Below are positions 16,098 to 25,444 of a DNA stretch of 64,000 nt, in pieces. The DNA comes from Geodermatophilus sabuli. GTDB taxonomy: Bacteria; Actinomycetota; Actinomycetes; Mycobacteriales; Geodermatophilaceae. Both the position numbers and the translations under genes were made by a program. The DNA lies in contig NZ_OBDO01000001.1 in assembly GCF_900215145.1 (NCBI RefSeq), positions 310,001 through 374,000 on the forward strand, in the 5' to 3' direction. Position 1 is the stretch's first letter, and the number at the start of each line of letters is the position of its first letter. The notes beneath the pieces were generated by a model that was not told the origin of the DNA, searched no databases, and was given only the letters and a program-made list of their open reading frames with translations.

Positions 16098-18656
16098 CGG
16101 TGCCGCACGGGCGCTGGACGTGGGTCGACCTGCGGCTGGCACCCGCCGCTGCCGCCGTCTGGGCGACCACCCTCGTCGCCGGACTCCTGTCCCCGGGCGC
16201 CCTGGCCGCGACCGCGCTGGCGGCCACGGTCGCGGCGGTGCCGGCCGCGCGCCGCCGCCGTTCCGCCGCGGCGGTGGTGCTGCTGGGGGTCCTCGCCGCG
16301 GTGGCCGTCACCGCCGGCACCGCCGCGGTCCGGGCCGCGGCACGGGAGTCCTCCCCCCTGGTCGCGGTGGCCGAGGCGCGGCGGACGGTGCTGCTGGACG
16401 TGGAACTCGACGGCGACCCCCGGACCGTGCGCGGTGCCGGCCCGCCGCGGGTGGTCGTCGAGGCCACGGTCACCCGGCTGGACGACGGCAGTACCCGGAC
16501 CCGGCTGGCCGACGACGTGGTGCTCTTCGCGCCCGCCGAGGAGTGGCGGGGGCTGCTGCCGGGGCAGGCGGTGCGCCTCCGGGCCACGGTCACGCCGGCG
16601 GACCCGGGCGACGGGCTGGTGGCCCGGGTGGCGGCCCGCGCGCCACCGACCCCGCTGGGCGGTGCGCCCTGGGGTCAGCGGGTGGCCGGGACGATCCGGG
16701 ACGCGTTCTCCGCGTCCGCCGTGCGGGTGCTCGGCCCGCAGGCGGGTGGGCTGCTCCCGGGCCTCGTGATGGGGGACACCCGGGCGATGGACCCCGTCCT
16801 CGAGGAGGACTTCCGGCGCGCCGGGCTCGCGCACCTCACCGCCGTCAGCGGGGCCAACGTGGCGATCGTGCTGTCCGGCGTGCTCGTCCCGCTGCGGCGG
16901 CGGGCGGTCGACCGCCGGGTCCAGGCGCTCGTCGGTGTCCTGGCCCTGGTCGGGTTCGTGCTGCTCGCCCGGCCCAGCGCGAGCGTCGTCCGGGCGGCGG
17001 CGATGGGTGCGGTCACGCTGCTCGCGCTGGCCGGCGGCCGGCCACGCGCCGCCGTGCCGGCGCTCGGTGCCGCCGTCGTCGTCCTGCTGCTGCTCGACCC
17101 GCAGCTCGCGAGGGACGCCGGCTTCGCGCTCTCCGTGCTGGCCACCGCGGCCATCGTGCTGCTGGCTCCCGGCTGGTCGCGCCGGTTGCGAGCCCGCGGC
17201 TGGCCGCAGCTGCTCGCCGACGCGGTGGCCGTGGCCGCCGCGGCCGGCCTCGCCACCGCCCCGCTGGTGGCCGGGTTGTCCGGTCTGGTCAGCCCCGTCT
17301 CGCTGCCGGCGAACCTGCTGGCCGCTCCCGTCGTGCCGGTCGCCACCGTGCTCGGCCTGCTGGCGGCCCTGGTCGGGGTGGTCGTGCCGGCCCTGGGGGA
17401 TCCCCTCGTGTGGCTGGCCGGGTGGCCGGTCCGTTGGCTGGTCGTGGTGGCCGAGCTGGCCGCGGCGCTCCCGGACGGCGCGACGGCCTGGCCGGCCGGC
17501 ACACGGGGGGCGATGCTGCTGACCGTCCTGCTGCTGGCCGTCGGCTGGCTGCTCTGGCGCTTCCCGAGGTCGCGGGCCCTGGCGCTGGCCGCCCTCGTCG
17601 GCGTGGTCGTCCTGGGCTGGCCGATCCGCCAGGTCACCCGCGGGTGGCCCCCGTCGGACACCGTGCTGGTCGCCTGCGACGTCGGCCAGGGCGACGCCCT
17701 CGTCGTCCCCACCGGCCCGGGCGAGGGGGTGCTGGTCGACGCCGGGCCGGACGTCGGCGCCGTCGACCGCTGTCTGGACCGCCTCGGCATCGACCGCCTG
17801 CCGCTGGTCCTCCTGACCCACCTCGACGCCGACCACGCCGAGGGCCTCGCGGGGGCGCTCGCCGGGCGGGCCGTCGGGACCGTCGCCACCGGTGCGCTCT
17901 CACCGGCCGACGACCGCGTCGACCGGCTGGACGAGCTCACCCGGCGGGCCGGTGCCGCGCGCTCGGAGCTGCACCCCGGCGACCTGCGCACGATCGGCAA
18001 CGCAACCGTGGAGGTCCTCGCACCGCCTCCGGAGCTGGCCTCGGCCACGGCCGAGCCCAACGACCTGTCGCTCGTCGTCCGGGTCACCCGCCACGGGGTG
18101 CGGGTGCTGCTCACCGGGGACCTCGGCGGTGAAGCGCAGGCGCGGATCGTCGCGCGCGGCGTGGACCTGCGCGCCGACGTGCTCAAGGTGCCGCACCACG
18201 GCAGCGCCGACGCTGACCGCGGCTTCCTCGCCGCCACCGGTGCCCGGGTGGCCCTGGTCTCGGTGGGTGCCGACAACCCCTACGGCCACCCCACGTCGCG
18301 CGTGCTGTCGTGGCTGGCCCGGGAGGGGATGCGGGTGCACCGGACCGACGGGGAGGGTGACCTCGCCGTCGCCGGGGGGGCCGGCCGGTGGGGCGTCGCC
18401 GGACGCGGCGCCGCACCCGCCGGGACGGCGGCCGGCCGCCCCGGCACCGGCCGTCCCGTCACCGGGCTCCCCGCCGGAACGGCCGTCGGCCGCTCCGGCC
18501 CGGGGCTCCCGCCCACGAGCGCGCCATGGGGCTCCGACGACGCGGCCCTGGCGCCGGTGGACGTCGGCCGGGCGCTGCCGGCGCGGGCCCGCCGAGCGGT
18601 GGGCGCTCCCGGCGCGGGCCGGCCGGACCGTCCCCGGCGCGTGGCACCATGCCGGT
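16094..18656 (+). CDS. comEC: ComEC/Rec2-type DNA uptake channel (end of gene uncertain)
   Basis: Membrane channel for single-stranded DNA uptake. An N-terminal OB-like region precedes the competence domain (GLVMGDTRAMDPVLEEDFRRAGLAHLTAVSG, many hydrophobic helices). A C-terminal beta-lactamase-like domain has HLDADH at 576-581, VLKVPHHGSADAD and SVGADNPYGHPT. Homology ends near 18420. The frame has no stop there: it stays open through all of holA and closes only at 19820-19822, so the listed end is simply the base before holA. No other frame offers an early stop either, so an indel (for example at the 7-G run 18374-18380) would not by itself explain it. Confidence 0.82.
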
Positions 18657-19649
18657 GTGGCAGCAGCACCCCCCGCCCCGACCTCACGCCTGCGCGCCGT
18701 GGTCGGCGAGGAGGAGCTCCTGCGGGCCCGCGCCGTCTCCGCCGTCCGCGCCGCCGTCCTCGAGCGCCACCCGGACGCCGAGCTGTACGAGCTGCCCGCC
18801 CTCGGGCTGCCGGTCGGCCAGCTCGCCGACGTCCTCGCGCCGTCGCTGTTCGGCGGGCACCGGCTGGTCGTCGTCACCGGTGTGCACGAGGCGGCGTCCG
18901 CGCTCGTCGACGCCCTCACCGGCTACGCGAAGGACCCCGACCCCGACCTCACGCTCGTGGTGGTGCACTCGGGGGGCAAGCGCAACGAGGCACTGCTCAA
19001 GGCGTTCACCGCGGCCGGTGCGGCCGTCGACGAGTGCCCGAAGGTCAGCTCGGTGGGGGACCGGATCGCCTTCGTGCGCAACGAGGTGCGCTCGGCCGGT
19101 GGGCGCATCACGCCGGACGCCGCGAGCGCGCTGGTCGAGGCGATCGGGGCGGACCTGCGCCAGCTGTCGTCCGCGGCGGGCCAGCTGGTGTCGGACTTCG
19201 GCGGGACGGTCGACGCCGACGCCGTGGCGCGGTTCCACCGGGGTCAGGCCGAGGTCACCGGCTTCACCGTCGCCGAGCGCGTGCTGGTGGGGGACCGGCA
19301 GGGATCGCTGGAGATGCTGCGGTGGGCCCTGCAGGGCGGGGTCGCGCACGTCCTGATCGCCGACGCCATCGCCGACGGCGTACGGACGGCGGCACGGGTC
19401 TCCTCACTGCGCACCACCAACCTCGGGGAGCTGGCCCGGACGCTGAAGCTGCCGCCGTGGAAGGTCAAGAAGGCCCAGAGCCAGGCGCGCGGCTGGAGCA
19501 TCGAGGGGCTGCAGCAGGCGATCGGGGTGGCCGCGGAGCTCAACGCCGACGTCAAGGGGGCGGCGGCCAGCCCCGACTACGCGTTGGAGCGAGCGGTCCG
19601 CCGCATCGTCGCGATCCGCGCCGCCACCGGCCGCGGCGTCCGCGGCTGA
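18657..19649 (+). CDS. holA: DNA polymerase III subunit delta
   Basis: Clamp-loader subunit that opens the sliding clamp, 330 residues. It starts SRLRAVVGEEELLRARAVSAVR, continues with PSLFGGHRLVVVTGVHEA and the domain III helices (MLRWALQGGVAHVLIADAIADGVRTAARV ... LKLPPWKVKKAQSQARGW). GTG 18657 lies 6 nt after CACCAT and gives the conserved N-terminus. The gene overlaps the still-open comEC frame along its whole length but uses a different frame. The normal actinobacterial order comEA-comEC-holA-rpsT is kept. Confidence 0.93.
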   Translation: MAAAPPAPTSRLRAVVGEEELLRARAVSAVRAAVLERHPDAELYELPALGLPVGQLADVLAPSLFGGHRLVVVTGVHEAASALVDALTGYAKDPDPDLTLVVVHSGGKRNEALLKAFTAAGAAVDECPKVSSVGDRIAFVRNEVRSAGGRITPDAASALVEAIGADLRQLSSAAGQLVSDFGGTVDADAVARFHRGQAEVTGFTVAERVLVGDRQGSLEMLRWALQGGVAHVLIADAIADGVRTAARVSSLRTTNLGELARTLKLPPWKVKKAQSQARGWSIEGLQQAIGVAAELNADVKGAAASPDYALERAVRRIVAIRAATGRGVRG

Positions 19650-19706
19650 GCGACCGCGGAGCGCACCCGCCCGAACGCGAGCGGAGCGTACCCGCCGGAA
19701 ACGCGA

Positions 19707-19739
19707 AGAGCCCCCGTCCCGCGAGGGGAGGGGGGCTCT
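19707..19739. terminator. bidirectional terminator between holA and rpsT
   Basis: AGAGCCCCC (19707-19715) pairs perfectly with GGGGGCTCT (19731-19739) across a 15-nt loop. It lies between the convergent holA and rpsT genes, 12 nt from the rpsT stop. No long T-run is present, as is common in GC-rich actinobacteria. Confidence 0.8.
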
Positions 19740-19751
19740 CTGCGAGGAGTG

Positions 19752-20018
19752 TCAGGCGCCGAGCTTGGCGACCTGCTTGGCCATGCCCGACTTGCGGTTG
19801 GCGGCCTGGTTCTTGTGGATGACGCCCTTGCTGGCGGCCTTGTCCAGCGCCTTGCTGGCCACCTGGAGAGCGGCGGTCGCGGCCGCGGCGTCCCCGGCGT
19901 CAGCGGCGGTGCGGAAACGCCGGACGGCCGTCTTGAGGGCGGACTTGACGGCAACGTTGCGCTGACGCGCCTTCTCGTTGGTCTTGATCCGCTTCATCTG
20001 GGACTTGATGTTCGCCAC
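19752..20018 (-). CDS. rpsT: 30S ribosomal protein S20
   Basis: An 88-residue basic, all-helical protein of the small subunit. It opens [20 protein letters not shown] and ends [13 protein letters not shown], both typical of S20. The GTG start is at 20018, although an ATG would be usual. It is convergent with holA and divergent from lepA; the 182 bp between rpsT and lepA should hold both promoters. Confidence 0.95.
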   Translation of the reverse strand: MANIKSQMKRIKTNEKARQRNVAVKSALKTAVRRFRTAADAGDAAAATAALQVASKALDKAASKGVIHKNQAANRKSGMAKQVAKLGA

Positions 20019-20200
20019 GCGTGAGCCTCGGGTGTCTCTCGGGAGGGAGTACTTCTGACAGTGCGTCCGGACGACAGGCGCCAGCGGACCGGTCTGCCAA
20101 GATACCAGCGTCGCCCGCGCGCGCCCAACCCGCGGGTACACCCGCGCAGGTCCGGGCAATGGCTGGACCTCGCGCCGACCCGTGGGACGATGGGGGCACT

Positions 20201-22045
20201 GTGACGACTCCTGCTGCCACCGACCCGGCCATCATCCGGAACTTCTGCATCATCGCCCACATCGACCACGGCAAGTCGACGCTGGCCGACCGGATGCTCG
20301 AGGTCACCGGGATCGTCGAGGGGCGCCAGATGCGGGCGCAGTACCTCGACCGGATGGACATCGAACGCGAACGCGGCATCACCATCAAGGCGCAGAACGT
20401 CCGCCTGCCCTGGACGCCGCGCTCCGGCACGCACGCCGGCGCCGACCACGTCCTGCACATGATCGACACCCCCGGGCACGTCGACTTCACCTACGAGGTG
20501 TCCCGGTCGCTGGCCGCCTGCGAGGGCGCGGTCCTGCTCGTCGACGCCGCGCAGGGCATCGAGGCGCAGACCCTGGCCAACCTCTACCTGGCCATGGAGA
20601 ACGACCTCACGATCATCCCGGTCCTCAACAAGATCGACCTCCCGGCCGCCCAGCCGGAGAAGTACGCCGCGGAGCTCGCCCACATCATCGGCTGCGACCC
20701 GGACGAGGTCCTGCGCGTCAGCGGCAAGACCGGCGAGGGCGTGCCCGAGCTGCTCGACGCGATCGTCGCGCAGATCCCGGCCCCGACCGGGGACGCCGAC
20801 GCTCCCGCCCGCGCGATGATCTTCGACTCCGTCTACGACATCTACCGCGGCGTCATCACCTACGTCCGTGTCGTCGACGGCCGGATCGCCGCCCGTGACC
20901 GGATCAGGATGATGTCGACCGGCGCGACCCACGAGCTGCTCGAGATCGGCGTCATCTCCCCGGAGCCCAAGCCGGTCGAGAGCCTCGGCGTCGGGGAGGT
21001 CGGCTACTTCATCACCGGGGTGAAGGACGTCCGCCAGTCCCGCGTCGGCGACACCGTCACCCTGCAGCACAAGCCGGCCACCGAGTCGATCGGCGGGTAC
21101 CGCGACCCCAAGCCGATGGTCTACTCCGGGCTCTATCCGATCGACGGCAGTGAGTACCCGCTGCTGCGTGAGGCCCTGGACAAGCTGCTGCTCAACGACG
21201 CCGCGTTGACCTACGAGCCGGAGACCTCCGCCGCGCTGGGCTTCGGGTTCCGCGTCGGCTTCCTCGGCCTGCTGCACCTGGAGATCGTGCGCGAGCGGCT
21301 GGAGCGCGAGGCCGGCATCAGCCTCATCTCCACCGCGCCGAACGTCGTCTACCGGGTGGTCATGGAGGACGGCTCGGAGATCACCGTCACCAACCCCAGC
21401 GACTGGCCCGAGGGCAAGATCGACAAGGTCTTCGAGCCGGTCGTCAGCGCGACGATCATCGCGCCCAGCGACTACACCGGCGCGATCATGGAGCTGTGCC
21501 AGAGCCGCCGGGGACAGCTGGGCGGCATGGACTACCTGTCGGAGTCCCGGGTCGAGCTGCGCTACACGCTGCCGCTCGGCGAGATCATCTTCGACTTCTT
21601 CGACGCGCTGAAGTCCCGCACCCGCGGCTACGCCTCCCTCGACTACGCCGAGGCCGGTGAGCAGGAGTCCTCGCTGGTGAAGGTGGACATCCTCCTGCAG
21701 GGTGAGGCGGTCGACGCGTTCAGCGCGATCGTGCACAAGGACAAGGCCTACAGCTACGGCGTGATGATGGCCGGCAAGCTGCGCGAGCTCATCCCGCGCC
21801 AGCAGTTCGAGGTGCCCATCCAGGCCGCCGTCGGCTCGCGGGTCATCGCCCGCGAGACCGTCCGCGCCATCCGCAAGGACGTCCTCGCCAAGTGCTACGG
21901 CGGTGACATCACCCGCAAGCGGAAGCTGCTGGAGAAGCAGAAGGAGGGCAAGAAGCGGATGAAGATGGTCGGCCGCGTCGAGGTCCCCCAGGAGGCGTTC
22001 GTCGCCGCTCTCTCCACCAACGAGTCCACCGCCTCCAAGAAGTGA
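20201..22045 (+). CDS. lepA: elongation factor 4 (LepA)
   Basis: Ribosome-bound translational GTPase, 614 residues, the usual length. G1 is AHIDHGKST (19-27), G2 RGITIKAQ, G3 DTPGHVDF, G4 NKIDLP. The LepA-specific C-terminal domain ends in [25 protein letters not shown] 20201 is preceded by GACGAT (20186-20191) 9 nt upstream, a weaker -10 candidate than its neighbours have. The stop overlaps the MOSC gene start (GTGA). Confidence 0.96.
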   Translation: MTTPAATDPAIIRNFCIIAHIDHGKSTLADRMLEVTGIVEGRQMRAQYLDRMDIERERGITIKAQNVRLPWTPRSGTHAGADHVLHMIDTPGHVDFTYEVSRSLAACEGAVLLVDAAQGIEAQTLANLYLAMENDLTIIPVLNKIDLPAAQPEKYAAELAHIIGCDPDEVLRVSGKTGEGVPELLDAIVAQIPAPTGDADAPARAMIFDSVYDIYRGVITYVRVVDGRIAARDRIRMMSTGATHELLEIGVISPEPKPVESLGVGEVGYFITGVKDVRQSRVGDTVTLQHKPATESIGGYRDPKPMVYSGLYPIDGSEYPLLREALDKLLLNDAALTYEPETSAALGFGFRVGFLGLLHLEIVRERLEREAGISLISTAPNVVYRVVMEDGSEITVTNPSDWPEGKIDKVFEPVVSATIIAPSDYTGAIMELCQSRRGQLGGMDYLSESRVELRYTLPLGEIIFDFFDALKSRTRGYASLDYAEAGEQESSLVKVDILLQGEAVDAFSAIVHKDKAYSYGVMMAGKLRELIPRQQFEVPIQAAVGSRVIARETVRAIRKDVLAKCYGGDITRKRKLLEKQKEGKKRMKMVGRVEVPQEAFVAALSTNESTASKK

Positions 22046-22698
22046 TCGGCCGGCTCGACGCGGTCTGCGTGTCCGGCAGCGAGCTGCTGCCGCTGCCCGG
22101 ACGCCGGCCGGGTCGCAGCGGCATCGACAAGAAGCCCGTGGCCGGCCGGGTGGCCGTCGGCGAGCTCGGTCTGGACGGCGACGTCCAGGTCAACCGCAAG
22201 TACCACGGCGGCGAGGGGCAGGCGCTCTACGCCTACGCCCAGGAGGACGCCGACTGGTGGGTCGCCGAGCTGGACCGTGAGCTGCCGCCGGGCCGGTTCG
22301 GCGAGAACCTGCGCACCTCGGGCCTGGACCTCACCGAGGCGCTGCTGGGCGAGCGCTGGCGGGTGGGGATGGCGCTGCTGGAGGTCACCGCGCCGCGGAT
22401 CCCGTGTGCCAACTTCGCCCGCTTCTGGGACGTGCCGGACCTGGTCAGGCGGTTCACCGCCCGGGGCACCGTCGGCACCTACCTGCGCGTGCTGGAGACC
22501 GGCGAGGTGGGCGCCGGCGACGAGGTCGAGGTCGTCGACCGGCCCGACCACGAGGTCAGCGTCGGCCTGGTCTTCCGCGCCTACACCACGCAGAAGTACC
22601 GGTTGCCGCAGCTGGAGCCGGCCCTGCGGTACCTGCCGCTGAAGGACCAGCCGAAGATCGCCGCGCGCATCGCCGCGCGGACCGCCGCCGTCCTCTGA
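22042..22698 (+). CDS. MOSC domain-containing protein (YiiM-like)
   Basis: A 218-residue MOSC protein with the YiiM-type layout: [39 protein letters not shown], then [13 protein letters not shown], and the conserved Cys in [14 protein letters not shown] proteins handle sulfur or molybdenum-cofactor ligands; YiiM acts on N-hydroxylated compounds. The C-terminal ~50 residues resemble the small 3-alpha domain of YiiM. The GTG start overlaps the lepA stop, so it is co-translated with lepA. Confidence 0.87.
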   Translation: MIGRLDAVCVSGSELLPLPGRRPGRSGIDKKPVAGRVAVGELGLDGDVQVNRKYHGGEGQALYAYAQEDADWWVAELDRELPPGRFGENLRTSGLDLTEALLGERWRVGMALLEVTAPRIPCANFARFWDVPDLVRRFTARGTVGTYLRVLETGEVGAGDEVEVVDRPDHEVSVGLVFRAYTTQKYRLPQLEPALRYLPLKDQPKIAARIAARTAAVL

Positions 22699-22722
22699 CG
22701 ACGGCGATCCGCGCGTCCGGCC

Positions 22723-23265
22723 TCAGGACCGCAGCGCGGCGACGAGGTCCTCGCGGATGAGGCCGACGTCGATGCCGCGGTCGTGCAACACCTTCATCGC
22801 CAGCCCCTGGCCCTCGCGGAGCAGGCCGAGTGCGATGTGCGGGTCGGAGATCGACTTCTGCTTGAGGGCGATCGCCTCGCGCAGGGCCAGTTCCAGCACC
22901 TTCTTCGCCCGCGGGCTGAACGGGATGTGCCACCGGGGTCCGCCCGCGCTGCGCCGTCCGCCCTCGAGCGCGCCGGGGCCGAAGGTGGCCTCCACGCTCT
23001 CCCGGACCGCGTCCAGGTCGATGCCGAGGGTGCTCAGCGCGTCGGCGTCCAGGTCGTTCCCGCCGAGGTGGCCGGCCAGCGCCTCGACCGCGTCCCGGTG
23101 GGTCAGCCCGTGCCGCTGGAGGACCGCGGCGGTCGCGGTGTCCGGCTGGGCGAGCAGCGCGAGCAACAGGTGCTCGGTCCCGATCTGTTCGGATCGCAGG
23201 TCGCGCGCCTCGACCTGGGCCCGGACGACGACGTCCCGGGCGCTGGAGGTGAACCGTTCGAACAT
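22723..23265 (-). CDS. Clp N-terminal domain protein
   Basis: A 180-residue protein made only of Clp-N repeats, as in the N-domain of ClpA/ClpC, without an ATPase. Repeat 1 is FERFTSSARDVVVRAQVEARDLRSEQIGTEHLLLALL; repeat 2 is FSPRAKKVLELALREAIALKQKSISDPHIALGLL. Such proteins are common in actinobacteria and are thought to modulate Clp substrates or adaptors. The gene starts 2 nt after the stop of the HTH gene, so the two are one operon. Confidence 0.88.
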   Translation of the reverse strand: MFERFTSSARDVVVRAQVEARDLRSEQIGTEHLLLALLAQPDTATAAVLQRHGLTHRDAVEALAGHLGGNDLDADALSTLGIDLDAVRESVEATFGPGALEGGRRSAGGPRWHIPFSPRAKKVLELALREAIALKQKSISDPHIALGLLREGQGLAMKVLHDRGIDVGLIREDLVAALRS

Positions 23266-23267
23266 CG

Positions 23268-23501
23268 TCAGTCCTTCCGCCGGAGCGGCCCGCGGCCGCC
23301 TGCGTACTTCTTGTGCACCGCCTGGCGGGTGACGCCGAGGAGCTGGGCGATCTGCTCCCACGTCCACCCCTGGTCGCGGGCGTTGTCCACCTGGAGGGCC
23401 TCCAGCCGTTCCACCAGCACCCGCAGCGCGCGGACCGCCTTCAGTCCCACGGCGGGGTCTCGGCTGCTGGCGGCGGAGGCCACCTGCGTCGTGTCGGCCA
23501 T
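23268..23501 (-). CDS. small helix-turn-helix protein paired with the Clp-N gene
   Basis: A 77-residue protein (from ATG 23501) whose C-terminal half is a helix-turn-helix: NARDQGWTWEQIAQLLGVTRQAVHKKYAGGRG. An in-frame ATG at 23522 would start inside the GTTGAC repeats and is less likely. This HTH/Clp-N pair is a recurring actinobacterial module. The inverted GTCAAC/GTTGAC half-sites upstream suggest that it represses itself. Confidence 0.82.
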   Translation of the reverse strand: MADTTQVASAASSRDPAVGLKAVRALRVLVERLEALQVDNARDQGWTWEQIAQLLGVTRQAVHKKYAGGRGPLRRKD

Positions 23502-23504
23502 GGC

Positions 23505-23539
23505 GTCAACTGTGGTTGACATACCGGGCGCCTGTCAAC
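23505..23539. promoter_or_regulatory. GTTGAC/GTCAAC half-site cluster, putative operator
   Basis: GTCAAC (23505-23510) and GTTGAC (23515-23520) form a perfect palindrome with a TGTG spacer directly at the HTH gene start. Another GTCAAC lies at 23534-23539 and a partial TTGAC at 23545-23549. Three to four copies of one hexamer in 45 bp upstream of an HTH gene suggest autoregulation. This is an inference from symmetry. Confidence 0.58.
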
Positions 23540-23563
23540 CCACTTTGACGAGCAGGGTCCCGC

Positions 23564-23872
23564 TCAGGCGGCGCCGTGCACGTCGAAGTGGGTGACGGTG
23601 ACCTCGCGGTCGACGAGGTAGCGGTCGTCCTCGGGGTAGAAGACGGCGGCGGAGACGTCCTCGCCGGCGAACGCCCGGATCGCGTCGTAGGAGGTCCAGA
23701 AGCTCAGCGTGACCACCTCGGTCCGGCCGTCGTCCAGATCGCGCAGCAGCATGTGCGCGCCCTGGTTGCCGGGCGTCCGCCGGTAGTGGGCGATGCCGGT
23801 GGCCTCGATGTAGTCGGCGTAGGCGGCGCGGTCCTCGGTCCGGACCCAGCCGCGCCAGATGCGGGCGATCAC
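23564..23872 (-). CDS. antibiotic biosynthesis monooxygenase (ABM) domain protein
   Basis: A 102-residue dimeric alpha-beta-barrel protein: MIARIWRGWVRTEDRAAYADYIEATG, then GNQGAHMLLRDLDDGRTEVVTLSFWTSYDAIRAFAG, a standard ABM pattern. GTG 23872 follows GGAGGAG at a normal distance. It sits between the Clp-N operon and the YbaK/MDR pair, all on the minus strand. Its substrate is unknown. Confidence 0.75.
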   Translation of the reverse strand: MIARIWRGWVRTEDRAAYADYIEATGIAHYRRTPGNQGAHMLLRDLDDGRTEVVTLSFWTSYDAIRAFAGEDVSAAVFYPEDDRYLVDREVTVTHFDVHGAA

Positions 23873-23897
23873 CTCGGGCTCCTCCCTCCGTCACCGC

Positions 23898-24398
23898 TCA
23901 GGCGACGGCCGCCTCCTCGCCGCCGGTCAGCCGGAGCAGGTCGGCGTAGTTCACGGAGAACATGGTGTGGTGGTCGCCGCCGCCGGCCCAGAGCAACGGG
24001 TACGCCGCGAGGTCGACGTCGACGACGGTCCGCAGGGGAGCCGGGTGACCGGTCGGGGCGACCCCGCCGACCTCCTGGCCGGTGGCGGCGGTGACGAACG
24101 CACTGCTGGCCCGCCGCACGCGGGTCGCGCCCACCAGCGCCGCCACCTTCGCCGTGTCGACGCGGTGCGCGCCGCTGGCGAGCACCAGCAGCGGCTCGCC
24201 GTCGGCGTCGAAGACCAGGCTGTTGGCGATCGCGCCGACGTCGCAGCCGAGCGCCTCGGCCGCGGCCGCCGCGGTCGGCACGGGGACGTCGAGGCGGCGG
24301 ACCCCCGCGTCGACGCCGGCCGCGTGCAGGGCGGCGACCACCCGCTGGACCGGCGTCACCGCGTCATCCGATCCGCTCCCGGGGGACGCTCCGCTCAC
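23898..24398 (-). CDS. YbaK/EbsC-type aminoacyl-tRNA deacylase
   Basis: A 166-residue trans-editing protein of the YbaK/ProX family that hydrolyses mischarged aminoacyl-tRNA. Conserved segments are GCDVGAIANSLVFDADGEPLLVLASGAHRVD, VGGVAPTGHPAPLRTVVDVDL and WAGGGDHHTMFSV. The GTG start overlaps the stop of the MDR gene upstream. Which tRNA it edits (Pro/Cys type or other) is not clear from sequence. Confidence 0.85.
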   Translation of the reverse strand: MSGASPGSGSDDAVTPVQRVVAALHAAGVDAGVRRLDVPVPTAAAAAEALGCDVGAIANSLVFDADGEPLLVLASGAHRVDTAKVAALVGATRVRRASSAFVTAATGQEVGGVAPTGHPAPLRTVVDVDLAAYPLLWAGGGDHHTMFSVNYADLLRLTGGEEAAVA

Positions 24399-25360
24399 AG
24401 GGTGAAGACGATCTTGCCGGCGGTCCGGCCCTCCAGCATCCGCGCGAAGCCCTCGCGCGCCTCGGCCAGGGGCACCTCCACGTCGATGACGGGGCGGACG
24501 CCGGTCACCGCGCACATCCGCACCAGCGACTCCAGCTCCTCGCGGGTGCCCATCGTGGAGCCGATGACCGACAACTGGGTGAAGAACACCCGGTTCAGCT
24601 CGGCGCCCGGGTTGAAGCCGGTGGTGGCGCCGGAGGTGACGATCACGCCGCCGGGCCGCAGCGACTTGACGCTGTGACTCCAGGTGGCGTCGCCGACGGT
24701 CTCCATGACGCCGTCCACCCGCTCGGGCAGCCGGGCGCCGGTCTCGAAGGCCTGCTCCGCGCCGAGGGCGAGCGCCGCCTGCCGCTTCGCGTCGCTGCGC
24801 CCGGTCACCCACATCCGGTAGCCGGCCGCCCGGCCGAGGCTCACCAGCGCCGTGGCGACGCCGCCGCTGGCGCCCTGCACGAGCACCGTCGACCCCGGGC
24901 GCAGCCCCGACTTCACGAACAGCATCCGGTAGGCGGTCAGCCAGGCCGTGGGCAGGCACGCGGCCTCGGCGAACGAGAGCCCGGCGGGCTTGGGCACCAG
25001 GTTCCGCCGCGGCACGGCGACCCGCTCGGCCATGGTGCCCTGGTGCAGCTCGGAGAAGAGGGAGCGCTTCGGGTCCAGCGTCTCGTCACCGGTCCAGCCC
25101 GGGCTGGCCACGACGCCGTGCACGATCACCTCGTTGCCGTCCTCGTCCAGCCCGGCGGCGTCGGTGCCGAGGATCATCGGCATCCGCTCCTCGGGCAGGC
25201 CGACCCCGCGCAGGCTGAACAGGTCGTGGTGGTTCAGCGACGCGGCTTTGACCGCCACGGTCGTCCAGCCGTCGGGCGCCTCCGGCTCGGGGCGCTCACC
25301 GATCTCCAGTACGGAGAGCGGGTCCTTCGGGGCGGGCGTCGAGACGAAGGCAGCGAGCAT
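24395..25360 (-). CDS. zinc-binding-type alcohol dehydrogenase (MDR superfamily)
   Basis: A 321-residue medium-chain dehydrogenase/reductase: N-terminal GroES-like domain (AASLNHHDLFSLRGVGLPEERMPMILGTDAAG) and a Rossmann domain with VLVQGASGGVATALVSLGRAAGYRMWVTGRSDAK. It resembles the NAD(P)H quinone-oxidoreductase/zinc-ADH-like group. I chose ATG 25360 (MLAAFVSTPAP); longer in-frame starts would enter the selD terminator hairpin. It is coupled to the YbaK gene. Substrate is unknown. Confidence 0.87.
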   Translation of the reverse strand: MLAAFVSTPAPKDPLSVLEIGERPEPEAPDGWTTVAVKAASLNHHDLFSLRGVGLPEERMPMILGTDAAGLDEDGNEVIVHGVVASPGWTGDETLDPKRSLFSELHQGTMAERVAVPRRNLVPKPAGLSFAEAACLPTAWLTAYRMLFVKSGLRPGSTVLVQGASGGVATALVSLGRAAGYRMWVTGRSDAKRQAALALGAEQAFETGARLPERVDGVMETVGDATWSHSVKSLRPGGVIVTSGATTGFNPGAELNRVFFTQLSVIGSTMGTREELESLVRMCAVTGVRPVIDVEVPLAEAREGFARMLEGRTAGKIVFTL

Positions 25361-25400
25361 GCCCCGCAACGTAACCGAGGTCACCGACGGCTGCGACGGC

Positions 25401-25444
25401 ACCTCCCACCTGCCGGTTCCCGCGGGAACCGGCAGCTGGGAGGT
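25401..25444. terminator. 44-bp near-perfect palindrome after selD
   Basis: ACCTCCCA (25401-25408) pairs with TGGGAGGT (25437-25444), and inside it CTGCCGGTTCCCG (25410-25422) pairs perfectly with CGGGAACCGGCAG (25423-25435). Only one C-C mismatch breaks the 44-bp stem. It ends at the selD stop, so it should terminate selD and insulate the MDR gene. The core matches palindromes at 54300 and 59652. Confidence 0.78.
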
